From assembly GCF_019303495.1 (NCBI RefSeq), contig NZ_JAEVFI010000002.1:35398-99397 (forward strand): a stretch of 64,000 nucleotides of DNA. The letters run 5' to 3'. Numbering within the stretch: the stretch's first letter is position 1; every line of letters begins with the position of its first letter. This stretch comes from Streptomyces sp. JJ66. GTDB lineage: Bacteria; Actinomycetota; Actinomycetes; Streptomycetales; Streptomycetaceae. Under the pieces are notes generated by a model. The model was not told the origin of the DNA and made no database searches. It was given only the letters and a program-made list of their open reading frames with translations. Position numbers and translations under genes: made by a program. Below, one piece after another: positions 32,861-41,900 of this stretch.

Positions 32861-33202
32861 CGGGACCTCCCGTGCGGTTCGAGACCCGCCACGGCCGGCG
32901 GCCTCGTGTCGCTTGCGGCCAGGGGCGCTCGCGCACCGGCCCGGCGCCTGACATTCTTCCCCATCACCAACGTGACCACCAGCTCTTGGGTTACGAACAG
33001 TAAACACCATTCATGGTCATTCTCCTCATAATGGGCGTCATATGACGTGCCGTAAGTGACGACTCCTGTTCCCCGCCGCCCGCTCGGACCTCACCGCCTC
33101 GCCCCGGGGACGCCGATCCCCGGCGCGATCCCGTACCGTCGGACGCACCGGGCCGCGCGGCGCCGCCCGGTGCGGGAGCGGGACGAACGAGGAGGACTGG
33201 CG
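32861..33202. other. Divergent intergenic region with an AT-rich patch and palindrome
   Basis: 342 bases between DUF3145 (minus) and the SGNH lipoprotein (plus). A relatively AT-rich stretch at about 32990-33060 stands out, with the perfect 12-bp palindrome CGTCATATGACG at 33036-33047. The ribosome site GGAGGA for the lipoprotein lies near 33191. No gene supported. Confidence 0.5.
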
Positions 33203-34090
33203 ATGGCGCGTGGTGGAGGAGTGCGAAGCCGCATCCTGCCGGCGGCGCTGCTCGCGCTGGCCTGCACGGTCACCGCGTGCGGCGCGGACCCCAGCGAGCC
33301 CGATGCCCGCGCGTCCTACGGTCCCGGCCTCCCCTCGCCCGCGCTCGCCTGGGACACCAGCCCGGAGAGCATCGCGGCACTTGGGGACTCGATCACGACC
33401 GGTTACGACTCCTGCTCCCTGCTCGCCGACTGCCCCGAGGCGTCCTGGGCCACCGGCACCCGGGCGGGGGTGAGCAGTCTGGCGGACCGGCTGCTCCCCC
33501 AGCGCGAGGGCAACGCCTGGAACTACGCGGTGGCCGGGGCCACGATGGCTGACCTGCCGGGGCAGGCGGCGCGGGCGGCGGCACACGACCCGGAGCTGGT
33601 CACCGTGCTCGTCGGCGCCAACGACGCCTGCGCGCCACAGCTGGAGGCGATGACGCCGGTGGACGAGTTCCGGGCGGACTTCACCAAGGCGCTGACCACG
33701 CTGCGTGAACAGTCGCCCGACACCCAGGTCTACGTGGCCAGCGTGCCGGACCTGGAACGCCTGTGGACGATCGGCCGGGACAACGTGCTGGCCACCCGGG
33801 TGTGGGAGTTCGGCGTCTGCCCGACCATGCTGCGCGACCCCGCCGCCACCGACGATGCCGCCACCGAACGGCGTGCGCAGGTGGCCGAGCGGGTGGACGC
33901 CTACAACACGGTGCTGCGCGAGGCGTGCACGGCCGACGCGCTGTGCCGGTACGACGGCGGCGCGGTGCACGACTACGCGTTCACCGCCGCCGAGGTGAGC
34001 CCGTACGACTGGTTCCACCCCAGCGAGCAGGGCCAGGCCGCGCTCGCCGACCTGGCGCACGCTCAGGTGACGTCGGCTCAGCGCCCGTAG
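33203..34090 (+). CDS. SGNH/GDSL hydrolase, predicted lipoprotein
   Basis: 295 residues. I use the ATG at 33203 after GGAGGA; the frame is open further upstream but without coding support. A lipoprotein signal is clear: RILPAALLALACTVTACG, with the lipobox Cys near residue 26. SGNH blocks follow: AALGDSITTGY (nucleophile Ser), GAND (block III) and DWFHPSEQG (catalytic Asp and His). Expected to be an esterase or lipase outside the cytoplasmic membrane. Stands alone; terminator at 34172-34205. Confidence 0.9.
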   Translation: MARGGGVRSRILPAALLALACTVTACGADPSEPDARASYGPGLPSPALAWDTSPESIAALGDSITTGYDSCSLLADCPEASWATGTRAGVSSLADRLLPQREGNAWNYAVAGATMADLPGQAARAAAHDPELVTVLVGANDACAPQLEAMTPVDEFRADFTKALTTLREQSPDTQVYVASVPDLERLWTIGRDNVLATRVWEFGVCPTMLRDPAATDDAATERRAQVAERVDAYNTVLREACTADALCRYDGGAVHDYAFTAAEVSPYDWFHPSEQGQAALADLAHAQVTSAQRP

Positions 34091-34171
34091 TGGCGTGAAC
34101 GTTGCGCCGGGTGGCCACCCGCTGCCTGGGCGAAGGCCGTGGGAGCGCGGGAGCCGGGGGGCCGGGAACGG

Positions 34172-34205
34172 CGGAAGGCCGCCCGCGGGTGCGGGCGGCC
34201 TTCCG
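34172..34205. terminator. Bidirectional terminator between the SGNH and ohr genes
   Basis: CGGAAGGCCGCCCGC (34172-34186) and GCGGGCGGCCTTCCG (34191-34205) form a perfect 15-bp stem with loop GGGT, between convergent genes. Confidence 0.85.
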
Positions 34206-34235
34206 GTGATCTGGGCCGGTCTCCGTCTGACCGCG

Positions 34236-34661
34236 TCAGACGGAGAGGGTGACCTCGATGTTCCCCCGGGTGGCGTTGGAGTAGGGGCACACCTGGTGCG
34301 CCTTCTCCACCAGGTCCCGGGCGGTGGCCTCGTCAACGTTCGGGATGGCCGCCTTGATGACGACCTTCAGGCCGAAGCCGCCCTCGGGCGTCTTGCCGAT
34401 GCCGACCTCGGCGGTGACGGTCGAGCCGGAGATGTCGGCGTTCTCCTTGCGGGAGACGACGCCGAGCGCACCCTGGAAGCAGGCGCTGTAACCGGCTGCG
34501 AACAGCTGTTCCGGGTTGGTGCCCGCGCCACTGCCGCCCATCTCCTTGGGCGGGTTGACGACGACATCGAGCTTGCCGTCGTCGCTGGCGACCTTGCCGT
34601 CCCGGCCGTTCTCCGCAGTGGCCACGGCGGTGTAGAGGACGTCGATGGGCTGGATGGACAT
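34236..34661 (-). CDS. ohr: Organic hydroperoxide resistance protein (Ohr)
   Basis: 141 residues, the usual length. ATG at 34661 with AGGAGGAAA upstream. OsmC/Ohr fold with the redox pair C61 (GYSACFQGAL) and C125 (HQVCPYSNATRGN). It reduces fatty acid and other organic hydroperoxides using lipoylated protein thiols. No OhrR-type MarR gene adjoins; the closest MarR, at 35883, faces a different gene. Downstream of it is the strong terminator at 34172. Confidence 0.95.
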   Translation of the reverse strand: MSIQPIDVLYTAVATAENGRDGKVASDDGKLDVVVNPPKEMGGSGAGTNPEQLFAAGYSACFQGALGVVSRKENADISGSTVTAEVGIGKTPEGGFGLKVVIKAAIPNVDEATARDLVEKAHQVCPYSNATRGNIEVTLSV

Positions 34662-34765
34662 ACGGTTTCCTCCTGATGGGAAGCGTTACCGGGAGCTCGC
34701 GCCCACGACCCTCCGGCGGGCACGAGTCTAGGGCCTGTCCGGTGAATCGGCCGTAAAGGAAGGCG

Positions 34766-35776
34766 TCAGTGCGCGAGGCGGACGATCATCTTGCCGGTGT
34801 TGGCGCCGCGCAGCATGCTGAGGAAGGCGTCCACGGCGTTGTCGATGCCGTCGGTGACCGTCTCCTGGTACTTCAGCTCGCCCGAGGCAATCCAGGCAGC
34901 CGTCTCCTCGACGAAGCGCGGCTTCAGCGCGTCGTGGTCACCCACCAGCATGCCCTGCAGGCGCAGCCGCTTGCCGATGGCGAGCATGAGGTTGGCCGGG
35001 CCGGGCACGGGCTCGTTGTAGCCGGAGATCATGCCGCACAGGGTGGCGCGGCCGTGCACGTTGAGGCGCTCGATCGCGGCCTCCAGGTGGTCGCCGCCGA
35101 CGTTGTCGAAGTAGACGTCGATACCCTCGGGCGCGGCGGCGGCCAGTTGCTCGGCGACGGGGCCGTCCTTGTAGTTGAAGGCGGCGTCGAAGCCGTACTC
35201 CTCGGTGAGCAGCTTGACCTTCTGCGCCGATCCCGCACTGCCGATGACGCGCGAGGCGCCCTTCAGGCGGGCGATCTGGCCCACCTGGCTGCCCACGGCA
35301 CCGGCCGCGCCGGAGACGAAGACGGCGTCGCCCTCACGGAAGGACGCCACCTCCAGCAGCCCGGCGTAGGCGGTCAGGCCCGGCATGCCGAGGACGCCGA
35401 GGTAGCTGGTCAGCGGTGCGAGGTCGGCGGACACCTTCTCCGCGTGCCGCGCCTCCAGCGTGGCGTACTCGCGCCAGCCGAGGAAGTGCAGCACGTGATC
35501 GCCGGGCGCGAAGCCGTCGGCCTCAGAGGCGACGACGACGCCGACCGCGCCGCCGTCCATGGGGCGGTCGAGCTGGAACGGCGGGACGTAGGACTTCACG
35601 TCGTTCATCCGGCCCCGCATGTAGGGGTCCACGGACATGGCCAGGTTGCGCACCAGGATCTGGCCGTCCCCGGGAGCCTGGACGGGCTCCTCGCGCAGGG
35701 CGAAGTCCTCCGGCGTCGGCCAGCCGTCCGGGCGGGCGGTCAGGTGCCAGGCGCGGCCGGTGGTGGGCAGGCTCAT
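34766..35776 (-). CDS. NADP-dependent alkenal/one oxidoreductase (MDR superfamily)
   Basis: 336 residues. ATG at 35776 with GAGGAGC upstream, preferred to longer alternatives. Medium-chain reductase without structural zinc ligands: SVDPYMRGRM, HFLGWREYAT, GMPGLTAYAGL and the cofactor motif VSGAAGAVGSQVGQIARLKG are typical of leukotriene B4 dehydrogenase/curcumin-reductase-type enzymes (YfmJ/CurA). It probably reduces alpha,beta-unsaturated aldehydes or ketones. Divergent from a MarR gene 106 bases away, which is its likely regulator. Confidence 0.9.
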   Translation of the reverse strand: MSLPTTGRAWHLTARPDGWPTPEDFALREEPVQAPGDGQILVRNLAMSVDPYMRGRMNDVKSYVPPFQLDRPMDGGAVGVVVASEADGFAPGDHVLHFLGWREYATLEARHAEKVSADLAPLTSYLGVLGMPGLTAYAGLLEVASFREGDAVFVSGAAGAVGSQVGQIARLKGASRVIGSAGSAQKVKLLTEEYGFDAAFNYKDGPVAEQLAAAAPEGIDVYFDNVGGDHLEAAIERLNVHGRATLCGMISGYNEPVPGPANLMLAIGKRLRLQGMLVGDHDALKPRFVEETAAWIASGELKYQETVTDGIDNAVDAFLSMLRGANTGKMIVRLAH

Positions 35777-35844
35777 CTCAGCTCCTCGGACTCTCAAAGA
35801 TTTACTTCATGAACTGAAACAACACTGCACCTAGATGTTTCATG

Positions 35845-35875
35845 TTGTCAAATACGTGCCCGCGCTGGCTATGCT
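35845..35875 (+). promoter_or_regulatory. Promoter of the MarR gene
   Basis: TTGTCA (35845-35850) and TATGCT (35870-35875) are 19 bp apart and the -10 box is 7 bases before the ATG at 35883, so the mRNA is probably leaderless. Repeated TTCATG/GTTTCATGTTG words in the divergent gap are candidate MarR sites. Confidence 0.6.
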
Positions 35876-35882
35876 GGCGGCC

Positions 35883-36338
35883 ATGACACGCCGAACGCCC
35901 CGGGCCGACGCACTCACCTGCGAGGTGGTGGAGCTGCTGGGCGAGGTCGTGCGCCGGTACCACGACGACTACGACCGCGCCGCCGCCGACTACGCACTGA
36001 CCGGCGCCCAGGCACGGGTGCTCGCGCTGCTCGCCTACGGCCCGACGCCAATGCGGCGCCTGGCGGACCGGCTGAAATGCGAGCCGTCCAACGTGACCGG
36101 GATCGTGGACCGGCTGGTCGCGCGCGGCCTGGTGGAGCGCCGCGCGGACGAGGCCGACCGGCGCGTGAAGCTGGCGGCGGCGACGGCGGAAGGGCTGCGG
36201 ACGGCCACCGAGCTGCGCGACTCCCTCGGCGACTTCGCCCGGGAACCGCTGGGCCGCCTGGCCGAGACCGACCGGCGCGCCCTGCGCGACCTGCTGCACC
36301 GGATGCTGGACGGCGGCACCGAACCCGCCGCGCTCTGA
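35883..36338 (+). CDS. MarR-family regulator
   Basis: 151 residues. I start at the ATG at 35883, exactly 7 bases after TATGCT; an upstream in-frame ATG (35835) would place the promoter inside the gene. The winged helix is clear: LTGAQARVLALLAYGPTPMRRLADRLKCEPSNVTGIVDRLVARGLVERRADEADRRVKLAAAT, flanked by dimerisation helices. It probably represses the divergent oxidoreductase gene and itself, responding to an electrophile or phenolic. No cysteine is in the usual redox position except C in the recognition region (LKCEPSN). Confidence 0.92.
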   Translation: MTRRTPRADALTCEVVELLGEVVRRYHDDYDRAAADYALTGAQARVLALLAYGPTPMRRLADRLKCEPSNVTGIVDRLVARGLVERRADEADRRVKLAAATAEGLRTATELRDSLGDFAREPLGRLAETDRRALRDLLHRMLDGGTEPAAL

Positions 36339-36430
36339 CGCCGGACGACGGGGCGCCGGACGACGGGGCGCCGCACGGACAGGCCCCGTACGGCGCGGCA
36401 CGCGCCCGGGCGGGCGGTGGCGTACCGCCC

Positions 36431-37641
36431 TCAGGTCAGGTCGCCGCGCAGGCGGCGGGAGCGCAGCACCAGTTCCAGCTCGAAGCGCTGGTCCGGGTCG
36501 TCAATGGCCTCGCCCCACATCTCGCGAATCTGGCGCAGCCGGTAGCGCACGGTCTGCGGATGCACCCCCAGGCGGGTGGCCACCTCCGGCGCGCCGCCCC
36601 GCGTCTGCAGCCAGGCCAGCAGCGTCTCGGCCAGCCGCCGGGCATGGGTGGGACCGCACTCCTCCAGCGGCGCGAGCAGCCTGCGGCCGAGGTCGTCGAT
36701 CAGCTCCTCGGGCGGCAGCAGCACCAGCGCCTCGGTGTGCTCGGTGCAGTCCAGCAGGCCGCCAGCGGGCAGCAGGCCCCGCTCCATCAGCGCCACCGCC
36801 GCCTGCGCCCAGCGCAGCGAACTCGCCGCCCCGGCCACCGGAACCGGCGGGCCGATCGCGCCCGACCAGCCAGCCGTGGCGCGGCGCAGCAGCTCGCCAC
36901 GACCCGCCGCGTCCGGCTCGGGCACGACCATGAGCGGTTGTTCCCGCTCCATGTCGAGCAGCACCTCGGGGCCGACCGCCGGGGGCACGGCCTCCCGGGC
37001 GGGCGGAACGAGTACCGCGACCGCGACCGACTGCGGCACCGGCCAGCCGATGCGGGCGGCGCGCTCGGCCAGCACCGTCTCCAGCTGGCCGTCGTGCGCG
37101 CCCTCGTCCAGCAGCAGGTCCAGCAGGCGACGCTGCAACCGCAGCCGCTCCCCCGCCTGGCGGGCGGCGGCCTCGGCATACCCGCGCACGGACTCGGCGA
37201 CCAGGCCGTCCAGGTACTGGAACCCCGAGTCAGCCAGCTCGTACATGGCCGGGGCCGGGATCTCCGCTTCCTGGCCGATCTCGGTCAGCCGGCGCCAGGC
37301 GATGCGCACGCCGAGCCGGTAGATCGCCTGTAGCGAGTCCAGGCTCCGGCCGCCCAGCAGCTCACCACGGCCGAACTGCTGGAAGACCTCGGGATGCACG
37401 TGCGGCGTGCCCAGGCCGGTGGCCAGATGCTCCACGAAGTGCTCCAGCGCCCGGCGGATACCGATGAGCGACATGGGTTCGCCGGTGCTCTCGTCCAGGA
37501 TGACCGGCAGCTCCGGATGCTCGCGGCGGATCTCCCGGAGGATCTCGGTGGCCAGCCCGGGCAGGTCGGCCCGGGCCCGCTCGGTGAACGCCTCCACCTG
37601 GGCGGCCGGGACCACACTCCACGCCGAGCGCACCGTGGCCG

Positions 37642-37645
<4 letters not shown>
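36431..37645 (-). CDS. PucR-like helix-turn-helix regulator
   Basis: 404 residues; ATG at 37645. N-terminal helical sensory domain (about 15-180), a GGDEF-like degenerate middle region, and a C-terminal PucR HTH: LAETLLAWLQTRGGAPEVATRLGVHPQTVRYRLRQIREMWG. Same architecture as FasR but a separate regulator. Its ATG overlaps the stop of the low-complexity secreted-protein gene upstream (ATGA), so the two are translated together. Target unknown. It converges with the MarR gene. Confidence 0.9.
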
Positions 37646-38316
<671 letters not shown>

Positions 38317-38383
38317 GGCGCGGGGGACCTCTCTGCAGAGCTGCCAAGGCACCAGCTGTCGCCCCCGACACCGGTTACTTGCG

Positions 38384-38412
38384 AGTTTGGATAGGCATTG
38401 ACTCGCTGTCAA
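38384..38412 (-). promoter_or_regulatory. Promoter of the secreted-protein/PucR operon
   Basis: On the minus strand TTGACA (38412-38407) and CAAACT (38389-38384) are 17 bp apart. TTGAC-tcgct-GTCAA (38398-38412) is a perfect inverted repeat covering the -35 region and could be an operator. Confidence 0.6.
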
Positions 38413-38626
38413 GGGTTCGCTTACCGTCACCGGCCCAGAGGGCCTGCCGCGACATCAAGCGCGGGTCAGGTCCGTTCCGCGCGGTGGAGCGCCACCTGCT
38501 CCGCGCGCAGCGCGTCCCACAGCACCGCACGCACTGAGCACGTCCTCGGCACCCATCGGCACCCTGTCGCGCTCGCTAGCACGTCGATCGAACGCGCACC
38601 ACCCACCTCTTCCGGGAGCACCTGAC

Positions 38627-39574
38627 ATGCGCCGTTCCGCTTCACCCCTGTCGCTGACCCTGCTGGGGCTCGGCGTGTTTCTGCTGGTCCTCGCGCCGAT
38701 GCTGGCGTTCTACGTGGAGCCGCGCGCGAAGCGCACCCCGGTGGATGTGAACACGACCACCGTCATGACCGGCACCGGCACGTACTTCGACCGGGGCTCG
38801 GTCTCGGCCAGGGAGGACCAGGAGCTCACCGTCACCCGGCGGGTGCTGGGCAACGTCGCGGTCAGCACGGAGAACGACGTCGCGGTCTGGGACGTCTCCG
38901 TCACCATCGACACCCCGGACACTCTCAAGCTGGACGATCCGCGCAAGTCGTTCCAGTGGACCACCGAGCGCTGGGTGACCGACCGGGAGACCAACAAGCC
39001 GGTGCACTGCTGCGACGAGGCGCCGACCCAGTTCAGCGGTGACGCGTACCTGAAGTTCCCCTTCGATGTGCGGGAGCGGAGCTACCGCTGGTGGGACAAC
39101 ACGCTCGGCGACACCGTGACGATGGAGTTCGACAAGCGGGTGAAGCTCGACGGCTACGAGGGCCTGCGCTTCACCGGCGAGGTGGCGCCCACGCAGGTGG
39201 ACACGCGGCAGGTGCCCGGCGTCCTCGTCGGCGTGGACGCGCCGCAGGTCATGGCCGAGGAGTGGTACGCCAACGAGAACATCGAACTCGTCGTCGATGA
39301 GACCACCGGACGCATCCTGAAGGCCACCAGCGCCCCCGACATCACCCTGCGCGCGCCCGGCGGCGAGGAGCCCCAGGTCACGCTCCTGTACAGCGACGCG
39401 CTCACCTTCACCGACGAGACGATCGAGAGCCAGATCGACCTGGCCTCGGCGGACAGCCGCAAGCTGCGCCTGGTCGGCACGACGGCGCCGGTCGGCGCGG
39501 CCATCGCCGGGGTGGTCCTCACCGGCGCCGGCGGGTTCTTGGTCGTGCGGGGACGCCGGGAACCCCAGCCGTGA
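38627..39574 (+). CDS. DUF3068 (PorA-like) membrane protein
   Basis: 315 residues; ATG at 38627. An N-terminal membrane helix (SLTLLGLGVFLLVLAPMLAFYV), a large extracytoplasmic beta-rich domain (about 32-285; VNTTTVMTGTGTYFDRGSV, DTLKLDDPRKSFQWTTERWV, ELVVDETTGRIL), and a second membrane helix (VGAAIAGVVLTGAGGFLVV) with an Arg-rich cytoplasmic end. This is the actinobacterial DUF3068 family. From memory the mycobacterial member lies in the Rv0224c-Rv0236c region with a GT4, a methyltransferase and AftD, the same partners seen downstream here. Confidence 0.85.
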   Translation: MRRSASPLSLTLLGLGVFLLVLAPMLAFYVEPRAKRTPVDVNTTTVMTGTGTYFDRGSVSAREDQELTVTRRVLGNVAVSTENDVAVWDVSVTIDTPDTLKLDDPRKSFQWTTERWVTDRETNKPVHCCDEAPTQFSGDAYLKFPFDVRERSYRWWDNTLGDTVTMEFDKRVKLDGYEGLRFTGEVAPTQVDTRQVPGVLVGVDAPQVMAEEWYANENIELVVDETTGRILKATSAPDITLRAPGGEEPQVTLLYSDALTFTDETIESQIDLASADSRKLRLVGTTAPVGAAIAGVVLTGAGGFLVVRGRREPQP

Positions 39575-39894
39575 CGCATGCGTGATGGAGACGTGACCCA
39601 CGTGTGACGCGGCGCACAGCGTCGCGAGCCGGGAGCCGGGGCGCGCGGGCGGTCGTGACAGGACCCGCCGGTAAGTTCGGGCCGAAATTGTCATCCGCGT
39701 GAGTAGCCCGATCGAACGCGGCGGCGAACACTGAAGCCTCCCGAACGCCAGCCACCGCCCCCGGCTCACGGCACTCGGTCCCCGCCGCGACACGCGGCCA
39801 CCTCCCCGCGCACACCCGCCCGGAAGCATCGCAGCACCGCCCACCCCGCAGTAGCACCGTCCACCACCGCACCCCTCACACGAGTGGAGCGCCC
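39575..39894 (+). promoter_or_regulatory. Control region of the envelope-glycan operon
   Basis: 320 bases without a gene. CGATCGAACGCG (39709-39720) exactly matches a 12-mer at 38585-38596 in front of the DUF3068 gene. TTCGGGCCGAA (about 39676-39686) is a perfect palindrome-like element nearby. AGTGGAGCG lies just before the GT4 start. Confidence 0.45.
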
Positions 39895-41154
39895 ATGCCC
39901 CAGCAGGTGCCCTCGGTGGCCCCCCACGCCGCCTCCGTCCCCCCGCAGCGGTCCGCCGCCACGGATATGGCGGCCGCCACCCCTCAGGCTGACGCGTTCG
40001 CCGTCTCCGCGAACCGCTTCCCCCGTCGCATCGTCTTCCTCGCCCGCCGTGACCTGGACAACCCGGCCGCCGGCGGCTCCGAACTGCTCATCGACAAGAT
40101 CGCCGCCGGACTCACCGCCCACGGGCACGAGGTGACCCTGGTCTGCGGCGGTCCGGCTGCCCGCCGGGACTACCGTGTGGTCTCCGCCGGCGGTGACGCC
40201 GCGCACTTCCTGCGCGCACCGCGCACCGTCGCCCGCCAGGTCGGGGACGCCGACCTGCTGGTCGAGGTCTGCAACGGCATGCCGTACCTGGCGCCGCTGT
40301 GGCACCGCGGGCCCACGCTGGGCTTCGTCAACCACGTCCACACCGATCTGTGGGGCATGCGCTACCCCGCGCCCGCCGCCCGGCTCGGCCAGCGGCTGGA
40401 GCACTGGGCGCTGGCCCGCACGCACCGGGACAACCTCATGGTCGCCGTCTCCGGTTCCACCGCCGACGCGCTGCGCGGCATCGGCGTCCAGGCCGACCGC
40501 ATCCGCCTGGTGCACAACGGCGTGGCGGACGCCGGTCCGCTGGCGCCGAAGTCGCCCGAGCCGCTGTTTCTGGCGGTGGGGCGGCTGGTGGAGTACAAGC
40601 GCATCGACCTGCTGCTGCGGCTGTGGGAGCGGGTGCGGCCGGTGACCGGCGGCCAGCTGGTCATCGTCGGTGACGGTCCCGAGCGGGCGCGGCTGGAGGC
40701 GATGGCCGGGCCGGGCGTCACCTTCGCCGGGCATGTGCCGGAGGCGGAGAAGCACCGGCTGCTGTGCTCGGCGTGGCTGCTGCTGCACCCCTCGCTGATG
40801 GAGGGCTGGGGCCTGGTGGTCATGGAGGCCGCCGCCCGCGGCACCCCGGCCGTCGGCTTCGACATCCCCGGGCTGCGCGACTCGATCGCCGACGGCACCA
40901 CCGGCGTGCTGGCCCGGGGTGAGAGCTCCTTCGCCGCCGCCTGGTGCACGCTCGGGCTGTCCACCGCGCGCCGCACCGCCATGGGGCACGCCGCGCGGGC
41001 GTGGGCCGGGGAGTTCGGCTGGTCCCGGACCGTCGCGGCGTTCCGCGAGGTGGCCGCCGAAGCCTGGGCCGCGCGGCGTACCGGGGTCGCGCCGCGCGCC
41101 GGAGCCGTGCGTGCCGAAGCCGCCCTGCGGCCGGTCGGCGGAGCCGCGAGGTGA
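39895..41154 (+). CDS. Glycosyltransferase family 4
   Basis: 419 residues; ATG at 39895. GT-B fold: N-terminal NPAAGGSELLIDKIAAGLTAHGHEVTLVC, C-terminal donor site LFLAVGRLVEYKRIDLL, VGDGPERARLEAMAGPGVTFAGHV and EGWGLVVME (EX7E motif), as in GT4 retaining enzymes using NDP-sugars. No membrane helix; acts at the inner face. First gene of the coupled operon (39895-50555): its stop overlaps the methyltransferase GTG by GTGA. The acceptor is probably a lipid-linked or envelope glycan, judging from the AftD gene in the operon. Confidence 0.93.
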   Translation: MPQQVPSVAPHAASVPPQRSAATDMAAATPQADAFAVSANRFPRRIVFLARRDLDNPAAGGSELLIDKIAAGLTAHGHEVTLVCGGPAARRDYRVVSAGGDAAHFLRAPRTVARQVGDADLLVEVCNGMPYLAPLWHRGPTLGFVNHVHTDLWGMRYPAPAARLGQRLEHWALARTHRDNLMVAVSGSTADALRGIGVQADRIRLVHNGVADAGPLAPKSPEPLFLAVGRLVEYKRIDLLLRLWERVRPVTGGQLVIVGDGPERARLEAMAGPGVTFAGHVPEAEKHRLLCSAWLLLHPSLMEGWGLVVMEAAARGTPAVGFDIPGLRDSIADGTTGVLARGESSFAAAWCTLGLSTARRTAMGHAARAWAGEFGWSRTVAAFREVAAEAWAARRTGVAPRAGAVRAEAALRPVGGAAR

Positions 41155-41900
41155 CGCTGGTGAAAGACCCGTCCATCCGGCGGTCGGCCGCCCTCTTCCG
41201 GGCGTTCATGAGGGAACAGAGCGACCCCTACACCTGCTACGAGCTGCTCGCACGCGACGCCGCCGCGCAGGTCGAGAAGTACGTGCCGCTCAAGGGCGCG
41301 ACCGTCATCGACGTCGGCGGCGGCAACGGCCACTTCACCGAGGAGTTCCGGCGGCGCGGCGCCCGCGCCTTCCTGTTCGAGCCCGACCCGGCCGAGCTGC
41401 TGGCGCACGGGCGGCGGCCCGAGGGCGCGGCGCTGGCCGACGGCTACCTGCTGCCGGTGGCCGACGGCGTCGCCGACGTCACCTTCTCCTCCAACGTGCT
41501 CGAACACGTCGCGGACCCGCAGACCTTCGTCAGCGAGCTGGTGCGCGTCACCCGCCCCGGCGGGCTGCTGTACGTCTCCTTCACCAACTGGTACTCCCCC
41601 TGGGGCGGACACGAGACCGCGCCCTGGCACTACCTCGGCCACGAGCGGGCCCGGGCCCGTTACGCGCGGCGCCACGGCCGCGCGGCCAAGCACACCCTGG
41701 GCGACAACCTGTTCGCCGTGCACATCGGCTCCACCTTGCGCCACGTCCGCTCCCGCGACGACGTCGAGGTCGTCGCGGCCCGGTCGCGTTACTGGCCCTT
41801 CTGGGCGCATGCCATCACCCGGGTCCCGGTCCTGCGCGAGATCGCCACCTGGAACCTCCTCCTCATCCTCCGGCGGTGCCCTGATGACGACGACCACTGA
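41151..41900 (+). CDS. Class I SAM methyltransferase
   Basis: 249 residues from the GTG at 41151, overlapping the preceding stop; a GTG at 41160 is an alternative. VIDVGGGNGHFTEEFRRRGARAFLFEPDP is motif I-II, and NVLEHVADPQTFVSELVRVTRPGGLLYVSFTNWYSPWGG motifs IV-VI. Methyltransferase_11 type, probably modifying a sugar or polar head group. The 3' end overlaps the AftD start by 17 bases, so translation is coupled. From memory an equivalent methyltransferase accompanies the GT4 in mycobacteria. Confidence 0.9.
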   Translation: MTLVKDPSIRRSAALFRAFMREQSDPYTCYELLARDAAAQVEKYVPLKGATVIDVGGGNGHFTEEFRRRGARAFLFEPDPAELLAHGRRPEGAALADGYLLPVADGVADVTFSSNVLEHVADPQTFVSELVRVTRPGGLLYVSFTNWYSPWGGHETAPWHYLGHERARARYARRHGRAAKHTLGDNLFAVHIGSTLRHVRSRDDVEVVAARSRYWPFWAHAITRVPVLREIATWNLLLILRRCPDDDDH

